From: a bacterium
GTDB taxonomy: Bacteria > Chloroflexota > Dormibacteria > UBA8260 > Bog-877
Length of the DNA: 15,723 bases
Direction: 5' to 3'
Assembly: GCA_021817025.1 (NCBI GenBank)
Contig: JAKAWF010000059.1
Coordinates: 1 to 15,723 of the forward strand
The translations under genes and the position numbers were made by a program. Each line of letters begins with the position of its first letter. The stretch's first letter is position 1. Below are positions 1 through 6,220 of the stretch, in pieces. The notes beneath the pieces were generated by a model. The model was not told the origin of the DNA. It saw only the letters and a program-made list of their open reading frames with translations, and searched no databases.

Positions 1-1
1 T

Positions 2-685
2 CTCCGCACCGGTGCCAATGAGGTGATCGTCACCATCATGCTGAACTATGTCGCCCTCAACCTGCTGGTCTACCTCCTCGGCCTGCCGGTATTCCTTCCC
101 CCCGGGCACGCCAACGCCATCTCCCGGCCCACCCTGCCCTCGGCGCAGCTACCGCTTCTGGCCGGGGCTGGATTGCGGGTGAACGCCGGCATAGTCCTGG
201 CCGCGCTGGCGGTGGTGGGCGTCGCCCTGCTGCTGCGGCGCACCACCCTGGGATTCCGCATCCGCATGCTGGGCGCGAGCCAGGGCGCCGCCCGGGCCGC
301 CGGAGTCAGCCTTCCGGGGACCATCACCGTGGTCTTCATCCTGGCGGGTGGCCTGTGCGGTCTGGCCGGGGCCGTCCAGATCCTGGGTGTCTCCAACCAG
401 CTGGTGCCGAACTACGGCGTCACGATCGGCTTCACGGCGATCATCGTGGCCCTGCTGGGACGCGCTCGGCCGGGGGGGGTGGCCCTGGCCGCGCTCCTCT
501 TCGGAGCCTTCCAGGCGGGCGGGTTGCAGATGCAGGCGTCGACCAGCGTCCCCATTGAGCTGGTGCAGGTGATCGAGGCGGTGATCGTCTTCTTCATAGC
601 CGCCCCGGCCCTGATCCGGGCGATCTACCGGATCCGCACCTCCGGGGGCGGGCTTCGCCTCATCTCGCAGGGGTGGGGAGGATGA
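2..685 (+). CDS. Nucleoside ABC transporter permease, first subunit (5' end outside window)
   Basis: Integral-membrane subunit of a BmpA-type nucleoside importer (BPD_transp_2 permease family, YufP/BmpC-like). The open frame runs in from the left edge: the first visible residues read LRTGANEVIVTIMLNY, and GANEV-TIMLNY is a hallmark of this family, so the GTG at 23 is internal and not the start. About 227 residues are visible, roughly the C-terminal two thirds of the usual protein, with several hydrophobic segments and the conserved stretch around GFTAIIVALLGRARPGG. It ends in ATGA, overlapping the second permease, so the two are surely co-transcribed. The family normally works with an ATPase and a lipoprotein binding protein, expected upstream. 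Ribo- or deoxynucleoside specificity is inferred from family and neighbours. A G8 homopolymer lies at about 471-478. Confidence 0.92.
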   Translation, partial: LRTGANEVIVTIMLNYVALNLLVYLLGLPVFLPPGHANAISRPTLPSAQLPLLAGAGLRVNAGIVLAALAVVGVALLLRRTTLGFRIRMLGASQGAARAAGVSLPGTITVVFILAGGLCGLAGAVQILGVSNQLVPNYGVTIGFTAIIVALLGRARPGGVALAALLFGAFQAGGLQMQASTSVPIELVQVIEAVIVFFIAAPALIRAIYRIRTSGGGLRLISQGWGG

Positions 686-1956
686 GCGGGGCTCGGTGGC
701 GAGCCTGGGGCCCCGCGGTCATGGCGGGGGCCAACCGCAGGCGAGCGTGGCTGGGAGTGGTGCTGCTGGGCCTGGCCGTCGGCGCGGTCTGGGTGTTGAC
801 GCTGCCGGTCGGCCCCGGGGTGGTGGCGCGATTGAACATGAACGCCGCCCCCGCCGCGGCGATGCCCCTGGTGGTGCTGCCGGTGAGGGTGACGACCGCC
901 GGTCTCGAGGCAGTGTGCGCCGGGCTGGGTGCCTGGCTCCTGCTCCGGCCCCGCGGGCGAGCCTCCTACGTCCTGTTCTCCTTGGGGCTGGCTGCGCTTG
1001 GCATGGCGGTGATGATCTGGGCGGCTCGCGGCGGTGAGATGAGCTTCGAGGGGATGCTCGTCAACACCCTCATAGACTCGGTCCCGCTGATCTTCGGAGC
1101 CCTCTCGGGCTTGATGTGCGAGCGTTCGGGAGTGATCAACATCGCCATCGAGGGCCAGCTCCTGGCGGGGGCCTTTCTGGGGGCCATGATCGGGTCGCTG
1201 ACCGGTGACCTGTGGCTGGGGATGCTGGCGGGGGCGGGGGCGGGGGCGCTGCTGGGAGCGCTGCTGGCATTCCTGTGCCTGCGCTACCAGGCGGACCAGA
1301 TCATCGTCGGCTTCGTGATCATCACCTTCGCCACCGGCCTCACCAGCTTCCTGGACCTGCAGGTGCTCACGCCCAATCAGGCGGCGCTCAACAGCCCCCA
1401 GGTGTTCGGCAACTTCCCGATCCCGCTGCTGGACAGGATCCCGTTGTTGGGCCCAATCCTCTTCGACCAGAACGTGTTCCTCTACCTGGCGGTGGGGCTG
1501 CTGGTGGTGATCCACGTGGCCCTCTTCCACACCCGTTGGGGACTGCGCGTGCGCGCGGTCGGCGAACATCCGGGCGCCGCCGACACCATGGGCATCTCGG
1601 TCGTCTTCATCCGCTACCGCAATGTCATCCTGGGGGGGGCCATCGGCGGTTTGGGCGGCGCCGCCCTCTCCATCGGTTCCACCGGTCAGTTCACCGCTGA
1701 TATGTCCTCGGGGTTGGGCTTCATCGCCCTGGCGGCGATGATCTTCGGTCGCTGGAAGCCGCTGTGGGCGGCGGCGGCGGCGATCCTTTTCGGCTTCGCG
1801 GACTCCCTGCAGAGCACCTTTGCGGTGCTGAACGTCCCCATCCCCTCACCCTTCCTGCTCATGGTCCCCTATGTGGTGACGATCCTGGCCGTGGCCGGCC
1901 TGGTTGGTCGCGTGCGCCCACCAGGAGCTGACGGGATCCCCTACCAGCGTGAGTAG
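682..1956 (+). CDS. Nucleoside ABC transporter permease, second subunit
   Basis: Second membrane subunit of the same importer (BPD_transp_2, YufQ/BmpD-like). The family hallmark ERSGVINIAIEGQLL sits at residues 147-161, followed by several hydrophobic helices. At 424 residues it is longer than the roughly 300-residue core: about 130 extra N-terminal residues contain two to three added hydrophobic segments. I chose ATG 682, which overlaps the upstream stop as ATGA. An in-frame GTG at 673 and an ATG at 721 are alternatives. A Gly/Ala-rich stretch near residues 180-190 is encoded by three tandem GGGGGC units. The stop at 1954-1956 is in the same frame as, and 33 bases before, the next gene. The role in nucleoside uptake comes from the family and from the following nucleoside phosphorylase. 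Confidence 0.93.
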   Translation: MSGARWRAWGPAVMAGANRRRAWLGVVLLGLAVGAVWVLTLPVGPGVVARLNMNAAPAAAMPLVVLPVRVTTAGLEAVCAGLGAWLLLRPRGRASYVLFSLGLAALGMAVMIWAARGGEMSFEGMLVNTLIDSVPLIFGALSGLMCERSGVINIAIEGQLLAGAFLGAMIGSLTGDLWLGMLAGAGAGALLGALLAFLCLRYQADQIIVGFVIITFATGLTSFLDLQVLTPNQAALNSPQVFGNFPIPLLDRIPLLGPILFDQNVFLYLAVGLLVVIHVALFHTRWGLRVRAVGEHPGAADTMGISVVFIRYRNVILGGAIGGLGGAALSIGSTGQFTADMSSGLGFIALAAMIFGRWKPLWAAAAAILFGFADSLQSTFAVLNVPIPSPFLLMVPYVVTILAVAGLVGRVRPPGADGIPYQRE

Positions 1957-1989
1957 TGGCCCCCATCTGATGACCGCGGTGGCCGATCA

Positions 1990-2835
1990 GTGAGGGAGGC
2001 GACGCAGCCCTACCAGCTCGCTGCGGAAGCCGCCTTTGCCCTGCGCCAGCGTCTGCCGCGGGTCCCCGCGGCGGTGGTCGTCCTGGGCTCCGGCTGGGGC
2101 GACGCGGAAAGCCACTTTGGGGAGGTGGTGGTGGAGGTCGCCACTGACTCATTGCCCGGGTTCCCGGCGCCCAGCGCCCCCGGGCACCGCGGTGCGGTGA
2201 GAGCCCACCGGCTGGGGCGGAGCCTGATCCTGGTCCTGTCAGGCAGAGTCCACCTCTACGAGGGCCACCCCGCGGCCACGGTGGTCCACGGAGTTCGCGC
2301 GGCGGTCCTGGCCGGGGCGCGAGTCGTCGTGCTCTGCAACGCGGCGGGGGCGCTGCGGACGGATCTGCCGGTCGGGCGGGTGACCATGATCGCTGACCAT
2401 CTGAACCTGACCGGCACCTCCCCGCTGCTGGGAGCTCTGCCACCTCCTCCGCATGTCGGCCGTTTCCTGGAGGTGGCCAGCCTCTACGACCGGGACCTGC
2501 GCCGGCGGCTGCGCGAGATAGAGCCGTCCATCCGGGAGGTGACGTACGCCGGCGTCCTGGGTCCCCAGTTCGAGACGCCTGCGGAGGTCTCGATGCTGGC
2601 GGGGATGGGGGCGGACCTGGTCGGCATGTCCACCGTTCTGGAGGCCATCGCAGCTCACCACCTGGGGGCGCGGGTGCTGGGCCTCTCGCTGGTCACCAAT
2701 CTGGCCGCCGGGCTGTCGCCACAGCCGGTGAACGCCGACGAGGTGCTGGAGGTCGGGAGGAACTCCGCCTCCGAGCTCGGACGGCTGCTGGGGGAGTTCC
2801 TGACCCAACTTGGGGCCACCGCGGAGCTGGCATAG
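1990..2835 (+). CDS. punA: Purine nucleoside phosphorylase (trimeric class)
   Basis: Cytosolic enzyme that splits inosine and guanosine (and the deoxy forms) with phosphate into base and (deoxy)ribose-1-phosphate. The 281 residues fit the trimeric PNP/MTAP family. Visible are the phosphate-site GSG (33-35), the H-containing loop at H66, SGRVHLYEG (85-92), the NAAG segment (117-120), DHLNLTGTSPLLG (136-148), GPQFETPAE (191-199) with E195, GMST (212-215) and VTN with N237. E195 and N237 match human Glu201 and Asn243, which favour 6-oxopurines over adenine. GTG 1990 is the first start after the upstream stop in the same frame, with only a weak GGTGG ribosome site. Position directly behind the nucleoside permeases suggests import coupled to cleavage. 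An MTA phosphorylase is less likely because of N237. Confidence 0.93.
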   Translation: MREATQPYQLAAEAAFALRQRLPRVPAAVVVLGSGWGDAESHFGEVVVEVATDSLPGFPAPSAPGHRGAVRAHRLGRSLILVLSGRVHLYEGHPAATVVHGVRAAVLAGARVVVLCNAAGALRTDLPVGRVTMIADHLNLTGTSPLLGALPPPPHVGRFLEVASLYDRDLRRRLREIEPSIREVTYAGVLGPQFETPAEVSMLAGMGADLVGMSTVLEAIAAHHLGARVLGLSLVTNLAAGLSPQPVNADEVLEVGRNSASELGRLLGEFLTQLGATAELA

Positions 2836-2859
2836 CAAGCCCGGACATGAGGAGTCCAG

Positions 2860-3092
2860 TTCGTGAACATCCCTGCCCTCGCGGACGGGGCTTCATGGAT
2901 AATGGTTTTCCATATCAGTGCCAGCCAGCGGGCACGGCGGCCGTCGCGTTGGCAAGCCACGGACCGGAAGCCGGACATTGTCGCGGCCACTCCGACGAGC
3001 ACCGCGAGCCGCGCAGACAGCCAGGGACGGCCAGACAGCCGAGCGATCCTGGTGGCAACAGCAAGGCCCGTCAACGACACCATGTGGGCACG
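2860..3092 (+). pseudogene. Possible decayed coding remnant (crotonase-like C-terminus?)
   Basis: This 230-base stretch has no intact gene but is not clearly plain spacer. Read in the frame of 2863, it gives IPALADGASWIMVFHISASQRARR and, further on, AILVATARPVNDTMWA. A middle piece in another frame reads VALASHGPEAG. In that order the pieces resemble the C-terminal half of enoyl-CoA hydratase/isomerase proteins (a GASWLL-type motif, then an ATKR-LN-type helix). This would need at least two frameshifts and lacks the active-site half. The leftward frame from 3083, starting 10 bases after the thioesterase stop, is open into the PNP gene and is probably a shadow. The resemblance was judged by eye only. 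It could equally be unrelated spacer. Confidence 0.22.
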
Positions 3093-3584
3093 TCAGGAAG
3101 GTGACATGCGGGTCACCGCCATGAGCGTGGCCTGGATCAGTGCGACGAGCGACCGCTGGCCATCTGGCTCGATCCCGTAGACCTCGCCGCGGCAGATCGT
3201 TATCGTACGGCCGGGCCTGACCACGCTGCCGACGGCAAGGAACGCTGGCTGCATCGCCGGGGCGACAAGGTTCATGGAAAAATCAACCGTAAGGACGTCA
3301 CGGTCTTCGGGGAACAGGGTGTAGGCCGCGTAGCCACACGCCGAGTCCGCGATCGTGGTGATGGCTCCCGCGTGCACGAAACCGTGCTGCTGCTTGAGAT
3401 CTGATCGGTTCGCCAACCCGAGTTCGACGTATCCAGCCGCAAGCGATTCGATGGTTACTCCAAGGGTACTGAGGAGCGTCTGTCGCGCGACACTGGCCCG
3501 CACTCGCGCCGCCGTCTCGGGGGCCAGGTCGGCGGGACGGAGCGATCGGCGCGTCGCCTCGCTGTCATTGCCGCTGTCGGACAC
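3093..3584 (-). CDS. PaaI-family hotdog thioesterase
   Basis: Probable acyl-CoA thioesterase of the hotdog fold (PaaI/YdiI-like), hydrolysing an acyl- or aryl-CoA thioester in the cytosol; the actual substrate is unknown. The 163 residues include QQHGFVHAGAITTIADSACG at 65-84, the family's core helix; D80 is at the usual catalytic acid position and HAG replaces the common HGG. LTVDFSMNLVAPA follows, as in the family. The GTG at 3584 is chosen because a promoter-like TTGACC-N18-TACAAC ends 7 bases before it, suggesting a leaderless message; there is no Shine-Dalgarno sequence. It uses AT-ending codons (CTT, GTA, GTT, TTT, GAA, GAT) far more freely than its neighbours and has no obvious link to nucleoside metabolism, so it may be a horizontally acquired insertion. 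Confidence 0.88.
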   Translation of the reverse strand: MSDSGNDSEATRRSLRPADLAPETAARVRASVARQTLLSTLGVTIESLAAGYVELGLANRSDLKQQHGFVHAGAITTIADSACGYAAYTLFPEDRDVLTVDFSMNLVAPAMQPAFLAVGSVVRPGRTITICRGEVYGIEPDGQRSLVALIQATLMAVTRMSPS

Positions 3585-3591
3585 CCTACGT

Positions 3592-3621
3592 GTTGTAGCA
3601 GGAGGACACCGAGAAGGTCAA
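3592..3621 (-). promoter_or_regulatory. Candidate promoter of the thioesterase gene
   Basis: On the minus strand TTGACC (3621 to 3616) is followed by an 18-base spacer and TACAAC (3597 to 3592). The -10 ends 7 bases before the GTG at 3584, so transcription would begin at or within a base of the start codon, giving a leaderless transcript. The -35 matches consensus at 5 of 6 positions. The -10 lacks the final T. Confidence 0.4.
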
Positions 3622-3667
3622 CGGGGAGCATCGGATTGGGTGTGGGACAAGAATGTGGGCCGAGCAC

Positions 3668-3695
3668 TTGACATCCGCTGGTCCGCCCTTACCAT
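3668..3695 (+). promoter_or_regulatory. Candidate sigma-70-type promoter of the NCS1 transporter
   Basis: A perfect TTGACA -35 (3668-3673) is followed by a 16-base spacer and TACCAT (3690-3695), which has the key T1, A2 and T6 of a -10. Predicted transcription start is near 3702, giving a leader of about 47 bases before the ATG at 3749. It diverges from the thioesterase promoter about 45 bases away. This is the best consensus promoter I see in the window. Confidence 0.55.
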
Positions 3696-3748
3696 ATGGC
3701 GCAGTGCAGGTCGCCAGGCCTGAGAGCCGGTCACGGGGGGAGACGCTG

Positions 3749-5293
3749 ATGGCTTCGACAAGCGCGCAGGTTGTCCATGCGGATGGGCGGGTCGAGTTGG
3801 CGGACAGTGCCCACGCGGCCATCGCCGACAGCCGCTTCTACAACCGCGACTTGGCTCCCGTGCCGATCTCCAAACGCACCTGGAACACGTACAACTACGC
3901 CGCTTTGTGGATCGGAATGGCCCATTGCATCCCCACCTATCTGCTGGCCTCAGGCTTCATCGCCCTGGGGATGGCGTGGTGGCAGGCGATCGGTCTGGTG
4001 GCCATCGGCAACCTCATCGTGCTGGTGCCCATGCTCCTCAATTCGCATGCGGGCACCAGGTACGGCATCCCGTTCCCGGTCCTGGCAAGGGCGGCCTACG
4101 GGGTCCGGGGGTCGAACCTCCCAGCCATCACCCGTGCCCTGGTGGCCTGTGGCTGGTTCGGGATCCAGAGTTGGATCGGTGGCGGAGCGGTCCAGCTCCT
4201 GCTGACCGCGATCTGGAGCGGCTGGGGCAAGGTGGGCATGCTCTGGGGTTTTCCCGCCACCCTGTGGATCAGCTTCTTGATCTTCTGGGGCGTTCAGATG
4301 CTGCTGATCCTGCGCGGCATGAACGCCATCCGCCTCTTCGAGAACTGGGCCGCCCCGATCGTCCTGGTCGGAGCGCTGGTGCTGCTGGCGTGGGCCCTGC
4401 ACGCCGCGGGCGGGCTGGGCCCCATCATGCACACGCCCGGCAAGTCCCTGCCCTTCGCCGTCTACGCCGCCGGGGTGGTCGCGATGATCGGGTACTGGTC
4501 CACCCTGTCCCTCAACATGCCTGACTTCACCCGCTTCAGCCGCTCCCAGCGGGCCCAAATCGTCGGCCAGTCCACCGCCCTGCCGATCACCATGACGGTC
4601 TTCGCGGGGATCGGGGTGATGATCACCTCCGCCACCGTGGTCATCTACGGCAGCGCCATCTGGAACCCCCTGGCCCTGGTCGGCCGGGCCGTCGCGCCGG
4701 CTGGCTACGCGACCCGGCTGGTGGTGTTGGTGATCGCGGCCCTGATGGCGGTCATCGCCACCATCTCGGTGAACGTCGCGGCCAACACGGTCTCGCCGGC
4801 CAATGACTTCAGCAACGCGCTCCCCCGCTACATCACCTTCCGCCGTGGCGCCGTGATCACCGGCGTCCTCGGCATCGTGCTGCAGCCGTGGCGGCTGCTG
4901 TCCGACCCTCATGCCTACATCTTCACCTGGCTGGGCGGGGTGAGCGCGGGGCTCGGGACCATCGCCGCGGTGATCATCGCCGACTACTGGATCTACCGGC
5001 GCCGGGAGCTGCGCCTGAGCGACCTCTACAGTGACGACCCGCAGGGGGCCTACTTCTACCGCAACGGCATCAACTGGGCCGGGGTCAACGCCACCTTGAT
5101 CGGCTTCGTGGTCGCCTTCGCCGGTTTCATCCTCAACTTGGGCTGGGGGATAAACATAGGTGTCCTGACCCAGCTGTCGAACTACGGCTTCTTCACGGGC
5201 GGGCTGACCTCGGGGATCCTCTACCTGGCTTTCGTGGGCATCCGGCAGCAGCCGGCGCCGAGCCAGCAGCAGCTGCTACCCACCGCGGAGTGA
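3749..5293 (+). CDS. NCS1-family nucleobase/allantoin/hydantoin transporter
   Basis: Twelve-helix cation-coupled importer of the nucleobase:cation symporter-1 family (Mhp1, PucI, CodB relatives). The 514-residue length fits. Visible hallmarks are SKRTWNTYNYAALWIGMAH (41-59), NSHAGTRYGIPFPV (98-111), GWFGIQSW (135-142, with W136 and Q140 equivalent to Mhp1 Trp117 and Gln121), IGYWSTLSLNMPDFTRF (equivalent to the Mhp1 Trp220 region) and NVAANTVSPANDF carrying the Asn matching Mhp1 Asn318. These ligand-site residues place it on the Mhp1/allantoin/uracil side of the family and away from CodB, but the exact substrate cannot be read; uracil, allantoin or hydantoin are all plausible. ATG 3749 has a GGGGGGAG ribosome site at 3735-3742. 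An upstream GTG at 3653 lies before the promoter and is unlikely. It stands alone as one unit, followed by a strong hairpin. Confidence 0.93.
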   Translation: MASTSAQVVHADGRVELADSAHAAIADSRFYNRDLAPVPISKRTWNTYNYAALWIGMAHCIPTYLLASGFIALGMAWWQAIGLVAIGNLIVLVPMLLNSHAGTRYGIPFPVLARAAYGVRGSNLPAITRALVACGWFGIQSWIGGGAVQLLLTAIWSGWGKVGMLWGFPATLWISFLIFWGVQMLLILRGMNAIRLFENWAAPIVLVGALVLLAWALHAAGGLGPIMHTPGKSLPFAVYAAGVVAMIGYWSTLSLNMPDFTRFSRSQRAQIVGQSTALPITMTVFAGIGVMITSATVVIYGSAIWNPLALVGRAVAPAGYATRLVVLVIAALMAVIATISVNVAANTVSPANDFSNALPRYITFRRGAVITGVLGIVLQPWRLLSDPHAYIFTWLGGVSAGLGTIAAVIIADYWIYRRRELRLSDLYSDDPQGAYFYRNGINWAGVNATLIGFVVAFAGFILNLGWGINIGVLTQLSNYGFFTGGLTSGILYLAFVGIRQQPAPSQQQLLPTAE

Positions 5294-5564
5294 CCCCGGG
5301 GGAGACTGCGGAGGCCGGGCGGGAGAGGCGGGGAGCTCTCCCGCCCACGGTCGCGCCGGCTCGGGCCGGCTCCGTTCCCATCTCTTGAGCGCGCCTCTCC
5401 CAGCCCCGCCGGCCCGCGTCCCACCCCCCGCAGCCACGGGGGCTGGACCGAACTCTGTCCGGGGCTGGACCCCAGAAGGTGGGCGATCAGTCCGCGCGCG
5501 CCGCTCCCAGCGCGCCTCCTGCTTGCCCCGCGCCGGGCGGGCCCGCGCGAGGGCATGACTGCCA
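5294..5564. other. Intergenic region between transporter and methyltransferase
   Basis: About 270 bases with the hairpins at 5317-5370 and otherwise GC-rich sequence with no convincing gene. Open frames crossing it on both strands lack start-site support and recognisable protein features. I see no clear promoter for the following gene. Confidence 0.5.
5317..5346 (+). terminator. Candidate terminator hairpin after the transporter
   Basis: A perfect 10-base-pair stem, GGGCGGGAGA (5317-5326) with TCTCCCGCCC (5337-5346), encloses a 10-base loop, 24 bases after the transporter stop. There is no U-run, so this would be a hairpin-only (GC-type) terminator or a transcript stabiliser. A second small hairpin follows (GCCGGC 5355-5360 and 5365-5370, 4-base loop). 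Confidence 0.5.
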
Positions 5565-5990
5565 GTGCCCACCCCCGCGATCAGGATGGCGCTGGGTGCC
5601 CTCCTCGCCGGCACCGGCGCGGCTGTGTTCATCTGGGCGCAGATGGCTCGGGGCGAGGCTAGGCGTACCTCCCAGCTCTCCTCCGGAGGGAGCGGGGCAG
5701 GACTCCACGAATCCTTCCCGCTGCTCTCCGGGGGCCCGTACGCCCTCTGCCGCCACCCGCTGCTGCTGGGGGCCCTGTGCCTGCTCGCCGGCGTGGGGCT
5801 GCTCAAGGAGCCGTCCCCCGGCACCATCGCGGTGCTGGCGGGCCTGGCCCTGGTCGCCGTCATCCTCTCTTTGTTCGAGGAGCGGACCCTCATGCGCCAT
5901 CACGGGGCCGCCTACCGTCAGTACCGTCTGGACGTCCCCTTCCTGGTCCCGGGGCTGCGGCTGCCCCGTCGGCCGGGACGCCCCTCGTGA
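5565..5990 (+). CDS. Isoprenylcysteine carboxyl methyltransferase-type membrane methyltransferase
   Basis: Small membrane protein (141 residues) of the ICMT/PEMT-like phospholipid methyltransferase superfamily, which uses S-adenosylmethionine to methylate lipids or other hydrophobic substrates. The diagnostic C-terminal core is present: GPYALCRHPLLLGA (57-70, SAM-binding), then EERTLMRHHGAAYRQY (105-120) and VPFLVPG (124-130). There are about three to four hydrophobic segments. It is shorter than many members (usually 150-200), with a reduced N-terminal half. GTG 5565 is preceded by GAGGG about 11 bases upstream; ATG 5586 (residue 8) is an alternative start. It has no evident functional tie to the nucleoside genes and is convergent with the phosphorylase gene. 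Substrate unknown. Confidence 0.82.
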   Translation: MPTPAIRMALGALLAGTGAAVFIWAQMARGEARRTSQLSSGGSGAGLHESFPLLSGGPYALCRHPLLLGALCLLAGVGLLKEPSPGTIAVLAGLALVAVILSLFEERTLMRHHGAAYRQYRLDVPFLVPGLRLPRRPGRPS

Positions 5991-6082
5991 GGGGTGCCGA
6001 GGGCCGACGTCGGGCACCGGCCGGCCGTAGCGACGGACCGCCGATGCGGGCTCGATGGCACTCGGTCTCGAGGCGCTGCCGG

Positions 6083-6182
6083 GCGCCCTCGCCGCGCCTG
6101 CGCCGAGGGCGCGGCCCTGACTCGATCGGCAGGCCGGGCATCCAGCCGACGGCGGCTCACCCTGGGCCCGGATCGCGGGCCC
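6083..6182. terminator. Hairpin pair between convergent genes (candidate bidirectional terminator)
   Basis: Between the rightward methyltransferase and the leftward phosphorylase lie two strong inverted repeats: GCGCCCTCG (6083-6091) with CGAGGGCGC (6104-6112), 9 pairs with a 12-base loop, and GGGCCC (6164-6169) with GGGCCC (6177-6182), 7-base loop. Neither has a U-run on either strand. The position fits termination of both genes. The rest of 5991-6220 shows no gene. Confidence 0.4.
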
Positions 6183-6220
6183 GCCGCCAGCGCGGTCCTT
6201 CTCTTCAGGGTTGGGGACGG

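Noticed and set aside
2655..3083. Leftward frame beginning 10 bases after the thioesterase stop, which could be a second gene in its operon.
   Set aside because: It runs deep into the antisense of the PNP gene, has no ribosome site and no recognisable motif; more likely a shadow of the region read as a remnant.
3653..3748. GTG 3653 as the transporter start.
   Set aside because: It precedes the likely promoter and ATG 3749 has a strong ribosome site.
3696..3749. A 17-codon frame starting ATG 3696 and ending TGATG onto the transporter start, looking like a leader peptide.
   Set aside because: The predicted transcription start (about 3702) lies inside it and its ATG overlaps the -10 box, so it would not be transcribed intact.
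3950..4912. Long antisense frame opposite the NCS1 transporter (and similar ones at 625-1569, 8406-9893 and 11104-12300).
   Set aside because: They oppose clearly identified genes, have composition dominated by His/Gln/Arg/Gly/Pro typical of GC-rich shadows, and show no family motifs.
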